DNA of 64,000 bases from Phycisphaerae bacterium (GTDB lineage: Bacteria; Planctomycetota; Phycisphaerae; Phycisphaerales; SM1A02), in NCBI GenBank assembly GCA_016873275.1, contig VGXO01000005.1, positions 23,656 to 87,655 of the forward strand, in the 5' to 3' direction. How positions within the stretch are numbered: the first letter of the stretch is position 1; the number at the start of each line of letters is the position of its first letter. The notes under the pieces are model-generated. The model was not told the DNA's origin and did not search any database. It saw nothing but the letters and a program-made list of their open reading frames with translations. Below are positions 25,927 to 35,020 of this stretch, piece after piece. The translations under genes and the position numbers were made by a program.

Positions 25927-27330
25927 ATGAAGACGGTGCATGGAGTCCTCGGCGCGAGCCTCGCCATCTCGGCGGTCGCGGTCGGTCAGTGGTCCACCTC
26001 GCTCGGCACCCGAACCCGGGGCGCCGGCGACGAGGGCGGCGTCGCGGGGATCGTCGGTCCGGACGTGATCGTCGGCGCGCTGCCGGACATCGCGAAGTAC
26101 GGCACCGTGAACGGGATCAGCGCGTACGCCCTCGGCACCACCTCCTGCAACATCGGCGACGAGGAGCTGCTCTGGATCTCGAGCACCAACCAGCATCCGG
26201 TGATCGGGCAGAACCTCTATCGCCTCAAGGACGGTCGCTTCGAGATGGTGGGCATGAGCTGGCTGAAGCATGGCTTCTTCGCGCTGAGCCAGAACCTCTG
26301 CGGCACCTGTCAGCCGACCAACGGCAGCACCCTCGGCATCGGCTGCTCCGATCCGTACTCGGCGGGTCTCAACGGCTCGCAGCCGGGTCTCGGACCGCGC
26401 TCGCAGGTGAACGCGGCGACCGGCTACTTCCCGTATCCCTTCAGCGCCCCGCCCGCGGCGCAGACGATCGGTCGACGCCTGCAGGTCAAGTTGACCGACC
26501 TCGATCCCGCGCAGAACGCCGGCGCGCTCTACTTCGGCGAGGGTCACTACGTCACGCCGGATGACTCGGCAGCGGGCAACGACGACAACAACGCGTCCTA
26601 CCGGCGCATGACGGTGGGCACCTTCTCCTCGGGATCGTGGAACCTCGCGTACGTCGGACCGACCGTGCAGCAGAAGCCGGCGATCTACGCGTGGAAGGAT
26701 CACGGACTTGGCGTCAACGTGCCGGATCCCGCGGTGACCATCGCGCCGATCGACGTGCCCGGCGACGGTCGCTTCCTCGTCGGCTTCAAGGCGCGGGAGC
26801 TCGGCAACGGGCAGTGGCGCTACGACTACGCCATCCACAACCTCAACTCCGACCGCTCGGGTCAGTCGTTCGAGATCCCGGTGCCGGCGGGCGTGACCGT
26901 GTCCAACATCGGCTTCAGCGGCATCCCGCACCACAGCGGCGAGCCGTACTCGACGACCGCATGGAGCGGTTCGGTCGGCGACGGCAAGGTGCTCTGGCGA
27001 GGCGTGCAGTATCAGCAGAGCCCGAACGCCAACGCGCTCCGCTGGGGAACGCTCTACAGCTTCCGCTTCGACGCGGATGCGCCCCCGACCCAGGTCTCGG
27101 CGACGCTCGGTCTCTTCAAGCCGGGCTCGATTCCCTCGATGGCGATCGCCGTCGCGGGACCGTCGGCGCCCGCGATTCCCGGCGACCTGAACGGCGACGG
27201 AGTCGTGGACGGCACGGATCTCTCCATGCTGCTCGCCGCGTGGGGCACCAGCGATCCGGTCGCCGACCTCAACGACGACGGCGTCGTGAATGGAACCGAC
27301 CTCTCGATGCTGCTCGGCGACTGGGGCTGA
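25927..27330 (+). CDS. Secreted protein with C-terminal dockerin pair
   Basis: 467 residues. The signal peptide is [20 protein letters not shown]. The body (residues 20-410) has several cysteines ([24 protein letters not shown]) and beta-rich segments; it is of a kind common in planctomycete secretomes, but I cannot assign a function. Two EF-hand repeats end the protein: [22 protein letters not shown] and [21 protein letters not shown]. The dockerin tail implies attachment to a cohesin-like partner or a calcium-dependent surface role; no cohesin gene is in the window. It converges on exosortase-EpsI, 12 bases away. Confidence 0.85.
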   Translation: MKTVHGVLGASLAISAVAVGQWSTSLGTRTRGAGDEGGVAGIVGPDVIVGALPDIAKYGTVNGISAYALGTTSCNIGDEELLWISSTNQHPVIGQNLYRLKDGRFEMVGMSWLKHGFFALSQNLCGTCQPTNGSTLGIGCSDPYSAGLNGSQPGLGPRSQVNAATGYFPYPFSAPPAAQTIGRRLQVKLTDLDPAQNAGALYFGEGHYVTPDDSAAGNDDNNASYRRMTVGTFSSGSWNLAYVGPTVQQKPAIYAWKDHGLGVNVPDPAVTIAPIDVPGDGRFLVGFKARELGNGQWRYDYAIHNLNSDRSGQSFEIPVPAGVTVSNIGFSGIPHHSGEPYSTTAWSGSVGDGKVLWRGVQYQQSPNANALRWGTLYSFRFDADAPPTQVSATLGLFKPGSIPSMAIAVAGPSAPAIPGDLNGDGVVDGTDLSMLLAAWGTSDPVADLNDDGVVNGTDLSMLLGDWG

Positions 27331-27342
27331 GTCGCTCGGGCG

Positions 27343-29127
27343 TCATGGCTCGGCGTCGACGGCGGAGGCGCCCGAACGCTCGAGGCGTGGCCAGTCCGGC
27401 AGGCGGCGCATGAGTTCCGGCAGCATCTTCGACAGCAGGGATTCCACCCGCGCGACGTAGGCGTCGATCATCTCGCCCTCGTGCGGTCCACGCGGGATCG
27501 AGGCATCGAACTCGACCTTCATCCAGTAGGCGTGCCGCTGGTAGAGCTGGAAGGCGAGGCTGCGGACGTCGCCCGCGCGGGGGGTCGCCCGACCGTTGGC
27601 GATGAAGAGATATCCGCCAAGGTGCAGCGTCCGCGCGTCGGCAGGATCGACGAACCGGCTGATCCGGAGCGAGAGGTCGCCCACCGGAAGCGCCACGACC
27701 TCCGGCACGCCAGTGACGGGATGCGCGAGGTCGAGGAGCGGATACGGCTCGCCGGTGTCTCGATTGGAGCGCTCCGGATCGACCCTCACGCCCTCGATCG
27801 CGAGGCGGAGCGGTCGGATCTCGGCGGGTCCTTCGATGGTCAGACCCTGGCCGACCCAGCAGATCTCCGGCACGTGCGGCGCCTCGTCGGGATCGCCGGT
27901 GTAGAAGGCGACGTGCAGTCGAAGGACCGAGGTGGGATCTGCGGCATCCGCGTCCGCGAGGCGGTAGCGCCGCTCCAGGTAGTGAGGCGTGCCGAGCACC
28001 TCCACCATCTGCGCATCGAGGATGACGTCCTCGTCGATCCGGCTCCAGCCGCCAAGGCGCGTCGGAAGCGTGGAGAGCGGCGAGCGCAGCGGCGCCGCGA
28101 GCTTCTCCGGCTCGATGCCGAGGACCGCGTTCACCACTCGGAGCCCGATCGCCGAGGCGCCGAGGAGCGCGATGCAGGCGACGAGCATGGCGGGCGGCGG
28201 GAGGCGCCAGGCGGGCGGTGGATCCTCGCTCGACTCGTCGTCGCGGTTGAAGGAGGTCAAGCCCCACGCCACGGCGAGGGCGATGAGCACGACCGGCAGC
28301 GCCCAGACGTCGGAGATCGACGCATGCAGGTCGCCCTCGAGGATCCGTGAGTCCCACGTCGCGAGGAGCGCCATGAACACGATCCGCAGGGCGTTGAAGA
28401 CGAGCGTGATCAGCACCGTCGCGAGCAGCACGGTCGCCCTCGTCCATGCCCGATCAAGGATCCAGAATGACAGCGGGACCATCGCCGCGAGCACCGCGGG
28501 GAGCATCCGGATGCCCGAGCACGCCTCCGCGACGTTCACGGGATGCCACTCGTCCCCGGAGAGGACCGAGATCACCGTGCCGTGGCGCTCGGCGGTCCAG
28601 CCGAACATCCCGACGAGGTGGTAGCCCCACGCGGCGGCGATCTCCTGCAGGCGCAGCGTGATCGGCGCAACGAACCGGCTGCCGAGGCACTGACCGAAGA
28701 CGAGGAGGTAGAGGGCGGGGATCCACAGGATCCGCAAGCTGCCGGCACCGAGCCAGGCGGCGGCGAGACCGGTCGCCGCGAGCACGACGCCGAGACCCCG
28801 GCTGTTGTGGCTGTTGATGACCGACGCCGGCGTGACCGTCGCGAGGCAGAACCACGCCGCGCCGAGGAGGACGATCACGGGCGCGATCCATGAGCCTCGA
28901 CCACCGAGCGCGGGCAGCCGCCGCCGCCCCATCCAGGCGAGCCAGACCGCGCCGAGCGGCGCAAGCAGGGTGTGCCCCCACTCGGTCGGGTCGGACGCGA
29001 CCCACCGCCACTGCACGCGGAAGAACGACCAGAAGCACCAGAGGAGCGCGGCGAGCGCCAGCGCGAGAAGGACCGCCCGCGACCAGCCCCGTGGCGATCG
29101 GTCGATCGACGCGGATGGGGTGCTCAC
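27343..29127 (-). CDS. Exosortase with C-terminal EpsI domain
   Basis: 594 residues. The N-terminal part is a polytopic membrane exosortase (about eight helices to residue 300). Its catalytic cysteine is in NVAEACSGIRMLPA near 203 and the arginine in LVFNALRIVFM near 248. A histidine near 265 follows in EGDLHASISD. The C-terminal 250 residues form a periplasmic EpsI domain (FYTGDPDEAPHVPEICWVGQG, YLFIANG). Exosortases cut PEP-CTERM-like tails and are tied to exopolysaccharide export; XrtA-type systems often carry EpsI, here fused. I chose the GTG at 29127 because GGGAGGAGG lies about 9 bases upstream. The sorting-tail protein at 23828 is the obvious local substrate. Confidence 0.9.
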   Translation of the reverse strand: MSTPSASIDRSPRGWSRAVLLALALAALLWCFWSFFRVQWRWVASDPTEWGHTLLAPLGAVWLAWMGRRRLPALGGRGSWIAPVIVLLGAAWFCLATVTPASVINSHNSRGLGVVLAATGLAAAWLGAGSLRILWIPALYLLVFGQCLGSRFVAPITLRLQEIAAAWGYHLVGMFGWTAERHGTVISVLSGDEWHPVNVAEACSGIRMLPAVLAAMVPLSFWILDRAWTRATVLLATVLITLVFNALRIVFMALLATWDSRILEGDLHASISDVWALPVVLIALAVAWGLTSFNRDDESSEDPPPAWRLPPPAMLVACIALLGASAIGLRVVNAVLGIEPEKLAAPLRSPLSTLPTRLGGWSRIDEDVILDAQMVEVLGTPHYLERRYRLADADAADPTSVLRLHVAFYTGDPDEAPHVPEICWVGQGLTIEGPAEIRPLRLAIEGVRVDPERSNRDTGEPYPLLDLAHPVTGVPEVVALPVGDLSLRISRFVDPADARTLHLGGYLFIANGRATPRAGDVRSLAFQLYQRHAYWMKVEFDASIPRGPHEGEMIDAYVARVESLLSKMLPELMRRLPDWPRLERSGASAVDAEP

Positions 29128-29199
29128 GACCGACCCCTCCTCCCTCGAGCGCCGCGTTGGACTTCCCCGGCGGGACTCGCCGATGGCAGGAGACCCGCG

Positions 29200-29991
29200 A
29201 TGAGCATCGAGCCTTCCAGCAGCGCCCCGCACGAGCCGCGACCTCCGGTCGCCGAGGTCGGGAGCCTTCCCGGCACCGTCCCCGCGGAGCTCCAGTTCCT
29301 CGAGGGACCGCAGTCCCGCCTCTTCGAGGCGATCCGGGCGTGGAAGATCCTCGTCGAGTTCATCCGGGGATTCCGCACGCTCCACTTCGTCGGTCCATGC
29401 GTCACGGTGTTCGGCTCGGCACGCTTCAAGGAGGACCACCGCTACTACCGGATGGGCCGCGAGGTCGCCCGCCGCCTGGCGCTCTCTGGCTTCACCATCA
29501 TGACCGGAGGCGGACCAGGCATCATGGAGGCGGCGAACCGGGGCGCCCGCGACGTCCGCGGGCGATCGATCGGCTGCAACATCGTCCTGCCGATGGAGCA
29601 GGCGCCGAACCCGTACATCGACCTCTGCATCGAGTTCCGCTACTTCTTCGTCCGCAAGGTGATGCTGGTCAAGTACTCCTACGCCTTCGTGGTGCTGCCG
29701 GGCGGCTTCGGCACCATGGACGAGTTGTTCGAGACCTTGACCCTCATCCAGACCAACAAGATCCGCGACTTCCCGGTCGTCCTGATGGGTCGGGAGTACT
29801 GGCAGCCGATGCTCGACTTCCTGCGGCAGCGGATGGTCGCGGAGGGCACCATCGACGCGGCCGACCTCGACCGCTTCACGGTGACGGACGATCCCGCCGA
29901 GGCGGCGCGGCAGATCGGGATGATCGCGCTGCCGAAGTTCGGACTCGGCTACGGCGCCAAGGTCCGCCGACGGTGGTACCTCGGCGAGTGA
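29200..29991 (+). CDS. LOG family protein (cytokinin riboside 5'-monophosphate phosphoribohydrolase-like)
   Basis: 263 residues. The core has the two LOG motifs, TGGGPGIMEAANRGA near residue 105 (usual P-G-G-x-G-x-x-x-E partner) and VLPGGFGTMDELFE near 168, with the Rossmann start VTVFGSARFKEDH. Proteins of this family cleave the N-glycosidic bond of AMP or cytokinin nucleotides. They were long misnamed lysine decarboxylases. The N-terminal 60 residues are an extra segment also seen in the longer bacterial branch (type II LOG). AGGAG precedes the ATG. It is 72 bases from the divergent exosortase. Confidence 0.87.
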   Translation: MSIEPSSSAPHEPRPPVAEVGSLPGTVPAELQFLEGPQSRLFEAIRAWKILVEFIRGFRTLHFVGPCVTVFGSARFKEDHRYYRMGREVARRLALSGFTIMTGGGPGIMEAANRGARDVRGRSIGCNIVLPMEQAPNPYIDLCIEFRYFFVRKVMLVKYSYAFVVLPGGFGTMDELFETLTLIQTNKIRDFPVVLMGREYWQPMLDFLRQRMVAEGTIDAADLDRFTVTDDPAEAARQIGMIALPKFGLGYGAKVRRRWYLGE

Positions 29992-30000
29992 GGTTGCCCT

Positions 30001-31111
30001 TCAGGATCCCGGCGAAGCGAGCACGTCCTCGACGCGGCGGAAGATCCGTGGTCGCTCCTGCCAGTGGGGCATCGCACGCTCGAGGACCTCGGCGGGACCC
30101 GGCTCGAGACCGACGATCGCCACGGCGGTGCCGCTTCCGGCAAGCGTCGAGACGGTCGACTCCAAGTTGACGAGTCCCGTCGAGTCGATGAAGGGCACCC
30201 CGCCGAGGTCGAGGATCACGAGGCGCATCCGCTCGATCCGCTCGAGCTCCCGCATCGCCTTCGCGGCGGCGCCGAAGAAGAGCGGTCCACCCACGCGGTA
30301 GAGCACGACGCCGCTCGGCAGCGGCGTCGCGGGCGCGGCGGCTTCCTGCGGGGAGACCAGCGTCACCGTCGACGCCTCGCTCATGCGTCGGATGAAGATG
30401 AGCGACGCCATCGCGAGCCCCACGGTGACGGAGACGATCATGTCGAAGGCGACCGTCAGGAGCATGCAGGCGAGCATCACCGCGGCGTCGCCCCGAGGCG
30501 CATCGCGGATCATGCGGGCGACGTGCGGGAAGTCGCCCATCCGACCACGCGACGAGGCGCGGAATGAGCTCGACCGGAGCAGCATCGGTGCGGATCCCGA
30601 GGAGGTCGCGGAGTTGCAGCAGCCCGATCACGACGGCGATGCCGGCGGTGAAGCCGGTGACCACCGAGTGCGGCACGAGCCGCACGGCGCGACCGAGTCG
30701 GAAGATCCCCATGAAGAGGAGGAGGAAGGCGGCGAGCGTGGTCGCAAGCATCAAGCCGCCCGGTCTATGCTCGGCGACGACGGGGGCGAGGATCACCACG
30801 AAGGCGGCGGTCGGACCGGCGACCTGCACCCGCGAGCCGCCGGTGAGCGCGATGACCCCGCCGGCGACGATCGCGGTCACGAGTCCCTGATGCGGTCCGA
30901 CGCCGGTCGCGATCGCGAGCGCCATCGAGAGCGGCAGCGCCACGACGCCGACGACCAATCCGGCGATGACGTCGCGGCGGAGCGAGTCGAGCCCGTAGCC
31001 CTCGCGGAGCGACTCGCGCAGCGCCGCGGCGATCGGAACGAGCGGGGGTCGTCGCGTCGGAGGCGGCGAGGGTGGGTGGGGGGAGTGGATCTGGGACTGG
31101 ACCTCGGGCAC
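30001..31111 (-). pseudogene. SulP anion transporter (DauA-like) with internal deletion and frameshift
   Basis: Two in-order pieces in different frames make up one SulP gene. The 5' piece (GTG at 31111 down to about 30545, ~190 residues) holds the first membrane helices: DVIAGLVVGVVALPLSMALAIATGV, VQVAGPTAAFVVILAPVV, VTGFTAGIAVVIGLLQLRD. The 3' piece (about 30540 to 30001) starts MGDFPHVARMIRDAPRGD and holds the last helix and a full STAS domain (LVILDLGGVPFIDSTG). About 200 residues of the central transmembrane core that SulP proteins need are missing, and the frame changes at the join near 30540-30550. SulP proteins are about 550 residues; here about 370 remain. It is either a real dead gene or an assembly collapse. 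It ends 9 bases from the convergent LOG gene. Confidence 0.8.
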
Positions 31112-31295
31112 CCGCGGGGATCCTTCGGACGCCGGATGATCCTCGATCCGGTCCCTGCGCGGAAACGGGGGGTGATCGCCGGGACGGGGTGGGACGAATC
31201 CGCCGAACTTTCGAAGGACGATGGTCGTTCTGCCTACCGTCCCGCTCCTCGTGAAGCATCCTTCAGCGTCTGCCTCGACGCCCCGGAGCCGATCC

Positions 31296-32690
31296 ATGCC
31301 TCGTCCTTCCGCCTCGTCTTGCTGCGCCGTCCCGACGTCGGCCTCTCCCTTCGTGGCGTCGCTCCTCAGCGTCGTGCTCCTCGCGGGAAGCGCCCTCGCG
31401 GGCGGGACCACCGCGGATCCCGGTCCGTTCGCGGCCGGTCGGCGGGACGTCACGGTCACGCGACCCGACGGCTCCAGCTTCACGGCGACCCTGCACTATC
31501 CGGCGACCACGGCGGGGGTGAACGCCCCCTTCGATCCCAGCGGCGGACCCTACCCGGTCTACTCCTTCGGTCACGGCTTCCTCTCGGCGGTGACGCTCTA
31601 TCAGTCGACCCTCGCGCATCTCGCAAGCCACGGCTTCTTCGCGATCGCGAGCCAGAGCCAAGGCGGGCTCTTCCCGAGCCACGCGGCATTCGCGAACGAC
31701 ATCCGCTTCTGCCTCGACCACATGATCGCCGCCAACGCCAGCGCGTCGAGTCCCTACTTCGGATCGGTCGCGGTCGAGGCGCTTGGCGTCGGCGGTCACT
31801 CGATGGGAGGCGGGGCGTCGATCCTCGCCGCCGCGGCGGATCCCCGCATCCGCGCGGTGGTGACGCTCGCCGCGGCGAACACGAATCCCTCGTCGATCAC
31901 CGCGGCGGGACAGGTGGTGGCGCCGACGCGGCTCATCGTCGGATCGCAGGACACCATCGTTCCGCCCGGACCCTCCGCCGGTCCGATGTACGACAACGTG
32001 CTCGGACCCCGCCAGCTCGCGGACATCGTCGGCGGATCGCACTGCGGCTTCATCGACTCGTCGATTCCCTTCTGCGACTCGGGCTCGATCTCCCGGGCGA
32101 CGCAGCTCGCCCTGACCCGCGCCCTCATGCTCGAGTTCCTGGCGCTCCACCTGCAGGGCGACGGGGCGATGCCGTGGGAGATGGTCTGGGGTCCCGGCGC
32201 CGAGCGACCCGGCGTCGAGCTTGATCTCGATGCACGGGTCGTCGTCACGCCCGCGACCGGCGAGGTCGCGGTCCCCGCGGGCGGCGCCGCCACCGCGGTC
32301 TGGACCATCTCCAACGTGGGACCACGCGAGGCGGAGGTCGAGCTTCGGCTCGATCCCGCGATCGAGGCGTCGATCACCCCGGCGTCGGCGACGATCGCCG
32401 CGGGCGGCTCGGCGAAGTTCAGCGTGGAGTTCGAGTCCGCGGATCTCCCCAAGCCGACGGTCGAGGTCACGATCTCCGCCCGCCGGCATGACCTCGCCCG
32501 CGGCGAGGCGGTCGCGGTGATCTCGGTCACGCCGGCGATCGCCGACCTCAACGGCGACGGGCTGGTCAACGGCGCCGACCTCAGCATCCTGCTCGGCGCC
32601 TTCGGAGGTCCCGGACCCGGCGACCTCAACGGCGACGGGGTCGTCGATGGGGCGGACCTCGCGATCCTGCTCGGAGCGTGGACTCCTTGA
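31296..32690 (+). CDS. Secreted alpha/beta-hydrolase with dockerin pair
   Basis: 464 residues. The order is a signal peptide (to about residue 35), an alpha/beta-hydrolase domain of the chlorophyllase/PAF-acetylhydrolase/dienelactone type (about 45-290), an Ig-like beta domain (about 300-400), and two dockerin repeats at the end. The hydrolase domain has YPVYSFGHGFLS for the oxyanion strand, nucleophile elbow GVGGHSMGGGAS and a HCGFID segment with the catalytic histidine. The dockerin repeats are ADLNGDGLVNGADLSILLGAF and [21 protein letters not shown]. It probably cleaves an ester or lipid outside the cell; the substrate is unknown. GGAG precedes the ATG at 31296. Its last 13 bases overlap the pgeF start. 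Confidence 0.85.
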   Translation: MPRPSASSCCAVPTSASPFVASLLSVVLLAGSALAGGTTADPGPFAAGRRDVTVTRPDGSSFTATLHYPATTAGVNAPFDPSGGPYPVYSFGHGFLSAVTLYQSTLAHLASHGFFAIASQSQGGLFPSHAAFANDIRFCLDHMIAANASASSPYFGSVAVEALGVGGHSMGGGASILAAAADPRIRAVVTLAAANTNPSSITAAGQVVAPTRLIVGSQDTIVPPGPSAGPMYDNVLGPRQLADIVGGSHCGFIDSSIPFCDSGSISRATQLALTRALMLEFLALHLQGDGAMPWEMVWGPGAERPGVELDLDARVVVTPATGEVAVPAGGAATAVWTISNVGPREAEVELRLDPAIEASITPASATIAAGGSAKFSVEFESADLPKPTVEVTISARRHDLARGEAVAVISVTPAIADLNGDGLVNGADLSILLGAFGGPGPGDLNGDGVVDGADLAILLGAWTP

Positions 32691-33541
32691 CGGTCGCCTC
32701 GCGCTCCTCGACGTCGATCGCCGCCGACCGCGCCCGCCCGCTCCGCGAGCGTCGCGCGGAGGGGGATCTTCTCATCCTCGAAAGCGTCCTCCTTGCCGAG
32801 GCTGGATTCCGTCACGCCTTCTCGACGAGGACCGGCGGGGTGAGCGGGGGACCGTTCGCCTCGCTGAACCTCGGGGTCGCCGGGGCTCCCGGCGAGCCGG
32901 ACTCCAGCGCGAACCTCGCGGAGAACCGCCGCCGGCTCGCGCGTTCGATCGACGTCGAGTCGTGTCCGTGGGTGCTGTCGCGGCAGGTGCACGGTCGCGA
33001 GGTGCACTGGTCCGAGGGCGCGATGAACGAACTCAAGGATCTCGCCTCGCTGCCCGCCGCCGATGCGATCGCGACCGCGACGCCTGGTCGCCTCGCGAGC
33101 GTGCGCACCGCCGACTGCGTGCCGATCCTCCTCGCGTGCCCGAGGCGGGGCGCCGTCGCGGCGGTGCACGCGGGGTGGCGGGGTCTCGTGCTCGGCGTGC
33201 TCGATGCTGCGGTGGATCGTCTCGTCGCCGCCGCCGCGGACCGCGGCGCACTCCTCGCCGCGATCGGTCCGGCGATCGGCGTCGACGCGTACGAGGTCGG
33301 CGAGGACGTCGTGGACGCCTTCCGAGCGGCTGGTCGAGAGGGGAGCTTCCGCCGCGATTCGCGGGGGCTTCGACTCGACCTCTTCGAGACGACTCGGTCG
33401 CAGCTCCTCCGGCTGGGGTTCTCCTCGGAGCGCATCGACGGCGGGCCCTGCTGCACCCATGCCGACGCGTCGCGGTTCTTCAGCTACCGCCGCGACGGCG
33501 CCCGCAGCGGAAGGCTCGCCGCGGTGATCGAGGCCCGCTGA
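32678..33541 (+). CDS. pgeF: Peptidoglycan editing factor / laccase-domain purine nucleosidase (YfiH family)
   Basis: 287 residues. The conserved zinc site residues are in SRQVHGREVHW, VRTADCVPILLA, AAVHAGWRGLVLG and DGGPCCTHADASRFFSYRRDG, all marks of the YfiH/PgeF (Cu-oxidase_4) family. Members act on purine nucleosides, and in E. coli PgeF keeps the right amino acid in the peptidoglycan stem. They are often annotated as polyphenol oxidase. The start is a GTG inside the end of the dockerin hydrolase gene, so translation is coupled. The first 40 residues are longer and more basic than usual. Confidence 0.9.
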   Translation: MDSLTVASRSSTSIAADRARPLRERRAEGDLLILESVLLAEAGFRHAFSTRTGGVSGGPFASLNLGVAGAPGEPDSSANLAENRRRLARSIDVESCPWVLSRQVHGREVHWSEGAMNELKDLASLPAADAIATATPGRLASVRTADCVPILLACPRRGAVAAVHAGWRGLVLGVLDAAVDRLVAAAADRGALLAAIGPAIGVDAYEVGEDVVDAFRAAGREGSFRRDSRGLRLDLFETTRSQLLRLGFSSERIDGGPCCTHADASRFFSYRRDGARSGRLAAVIEAR

Positions 33542-33747
33542 GCTCCGCGATCGCGCCGACCGGGCGTTGAACTCCGACCCCGGCGAGACGACTTGATCGA
33601 GCGGTCGGCGACGGAGCGGCAGACGCGGAAGAGGTCTTGACCCCGAAGGCAACCGCCTCGCCGGCGCCTAGTCTTGCGGTTCCTGCCTGCTGCCCGCGGC
33701 GGAGCCGCGCGACGCGCTCCGCCCCGGACGTGCCCGGAGAGCTCCTC

Positions 33748-34965
33748 ATGCATCCACGAGTCCTGCTCCTCGCCGCGCCGATCGCCGCGGCGCTCCTCTG
33801 CTCGATGGCGGTCGGGCAGTCGAGCTGCACGCCCGACCTCAACGGCGACGGCATCGTGGACGGCGAGGATCTCGTCGAGCTGCTCGACGCATGGCACCAG
33901 ACCTACGCCCCGGAGCTCGCGGGCATCGCGCCATCGAGCGGCTTCGCCGCCGGAGGCACGGTCGTGACGATCGCCGGCGGGCACCTCCGCGAGGTCACCA
34001 GCATCACCATCGGCGGCACGTCGGTCCCCCGAATCCTCGACGCCGAAGGAACCTCGATCGTGGCGGTCACTCCACCGGGCATCGTGGGCACCCACGACGT
34101 CGTGGTGACGACGCCCTTCGGCTCGGCGACGCTCCCGCAGGCGTTCGAGTACCGAGTCGGACCGGTGCCGTGGGCGACGATCCTCGAGGTTGCGCCTGAT
34201 CCGGCGGTGGTGGTCGATGCCTCGCTTCGCGCCGCGATCGTCGCCACCGGTCTTCCGTGGCGGGTCCGCGACAATGCGAGCGCGGTCGAGATGCTCCTCG
34301 TGCCGCCGGGCACCTTCATGATGGGATGCTCGGCGTCGCTGCAGGACGCGTGTCTGCCGCACGAGGAACTGGTGCATCAGGTGACGCTGACCCGCGCGTT
34401 CTACCTCGCCCGCCACGAGGTGACCCAAGCCGAGTGGACCGCGGTGATGGGCTCGAATCCCTCGCGGTTCGTCGCTGCGAACGGCTACCCCGGATCCGAC
34501 GAGAGGCCGGTCGAACAGGTGTCGTGGAACGCCGCGGCGAAGTTCATGGAGACGACGTCGCTGCGCCTGCCGACCGAGGCGGAGTGGGAGTTCGCCTGCC
34601 GGGCAGGCACCACGACCGCATTCAACGACGGAAGCGACGACGACGCCACGCTCGGGCTGCTCGCGTGGTACGCGACCAACTCCGCGGCGCAGACCCATCC
34701 GGTCGGGGGGAAGCTGCCCAATCGGCTCGGCTTCCACGACCTGCACGGAAACGTCTTCGAGTGGGTCGAGGACTGGTACGGCGAGAGCTTCTACTGGCAG
34801 AGCCCGGCGGTCGATCCGACCGGTCCCGCGGGCGGGATCGCCCGCGTCCTTCGAGGCGGAAGCTGGAACCACCCGAGCTCCTACGAGCGGTCGTCGGCGA
34901 GGCTCGGCGTCGGACCCGGCATCGTGCTGGACCGCATTGGTCTGCGTCCCGCGAGGACTCCGTGA
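33748..34965 (+). CDS. Secreted protein with dockerin, IPT/TIG and SUMF1/FGE-like domains
   Basis: 405 residues. The order is a signal peptide (to residue 24), one dockerin EF-hand at the mature N-terminus (CTPDLNGDGIVDGEDLVELLDAW), an IPT/TIG Ig-like domain (IAPSSGFAAGGTVVTIAGGHL, to about 140), then a formylglycine-generating-enzyme-like domain (about 185-405). That last domain has MLLVPPGTFMMG, HEVTQAEWTAVMGSNPSRF, LRLPTEAEWEFACRAGT, GNVFEWVEDW and VLRGGSW. The two cysteines that bind copper in true FGE, just after R-G-G-S, are absent (RGGSWNHPSSYERSSAR). Sulfatase activation is therefore unlikely; a sugar- or protein-binding or EgtB/PvdO-like role is open. An N-terminal dockerin is unusual. 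Confidence 0.83.
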   Translation: MHPRVLLLAAPIAAALLCSMAVGQSSCTPDLNGDGIVDGEDLVELLDAWHQTYAPELAGIAPSSGFAAGGTVVTIAGGHLREVTSITIGGTSVPRILDAEGTSIVAVTPPGIVGTHDVVVTTPFGSATLPQAFEYRVGPVPWATILEVAPDPAVVVDASLRAAIVATGLPWRVRDNASAVEMLLVPPGTFMMGCSASLQDACLPHEELVHQVTLTRAFYLARHEVTQAEWTAVMGSNPSRFVAANGYPGSDERPVEQVSWNAAAKFMETTSLRLPTEAEWEFACRAGTTTAFNDGSDDDATLGLLAWYATNSAAQTHPVGGKLPNRLGFHDLHGNVFEWVEDWYGESFYWQSPAVDPTGPAGGIARVLRGGSWNHPSSYERSSARLGVGPGIVLDRIGLRPARTP

Positions 34966-35020
34966 CCCGCTGACGAGTCCCTCCCTGCCTAGGGACAGGG
35001 GGGCGTCGAGGTCGCGCGGG

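Noticed and set aside
33748..34965. Naming the protein a formylglycine-generating enzyme
   Set aside because: The copper-binding cysteines are missing after the R-G-G-S motif and no sulfatase gene adjoins.
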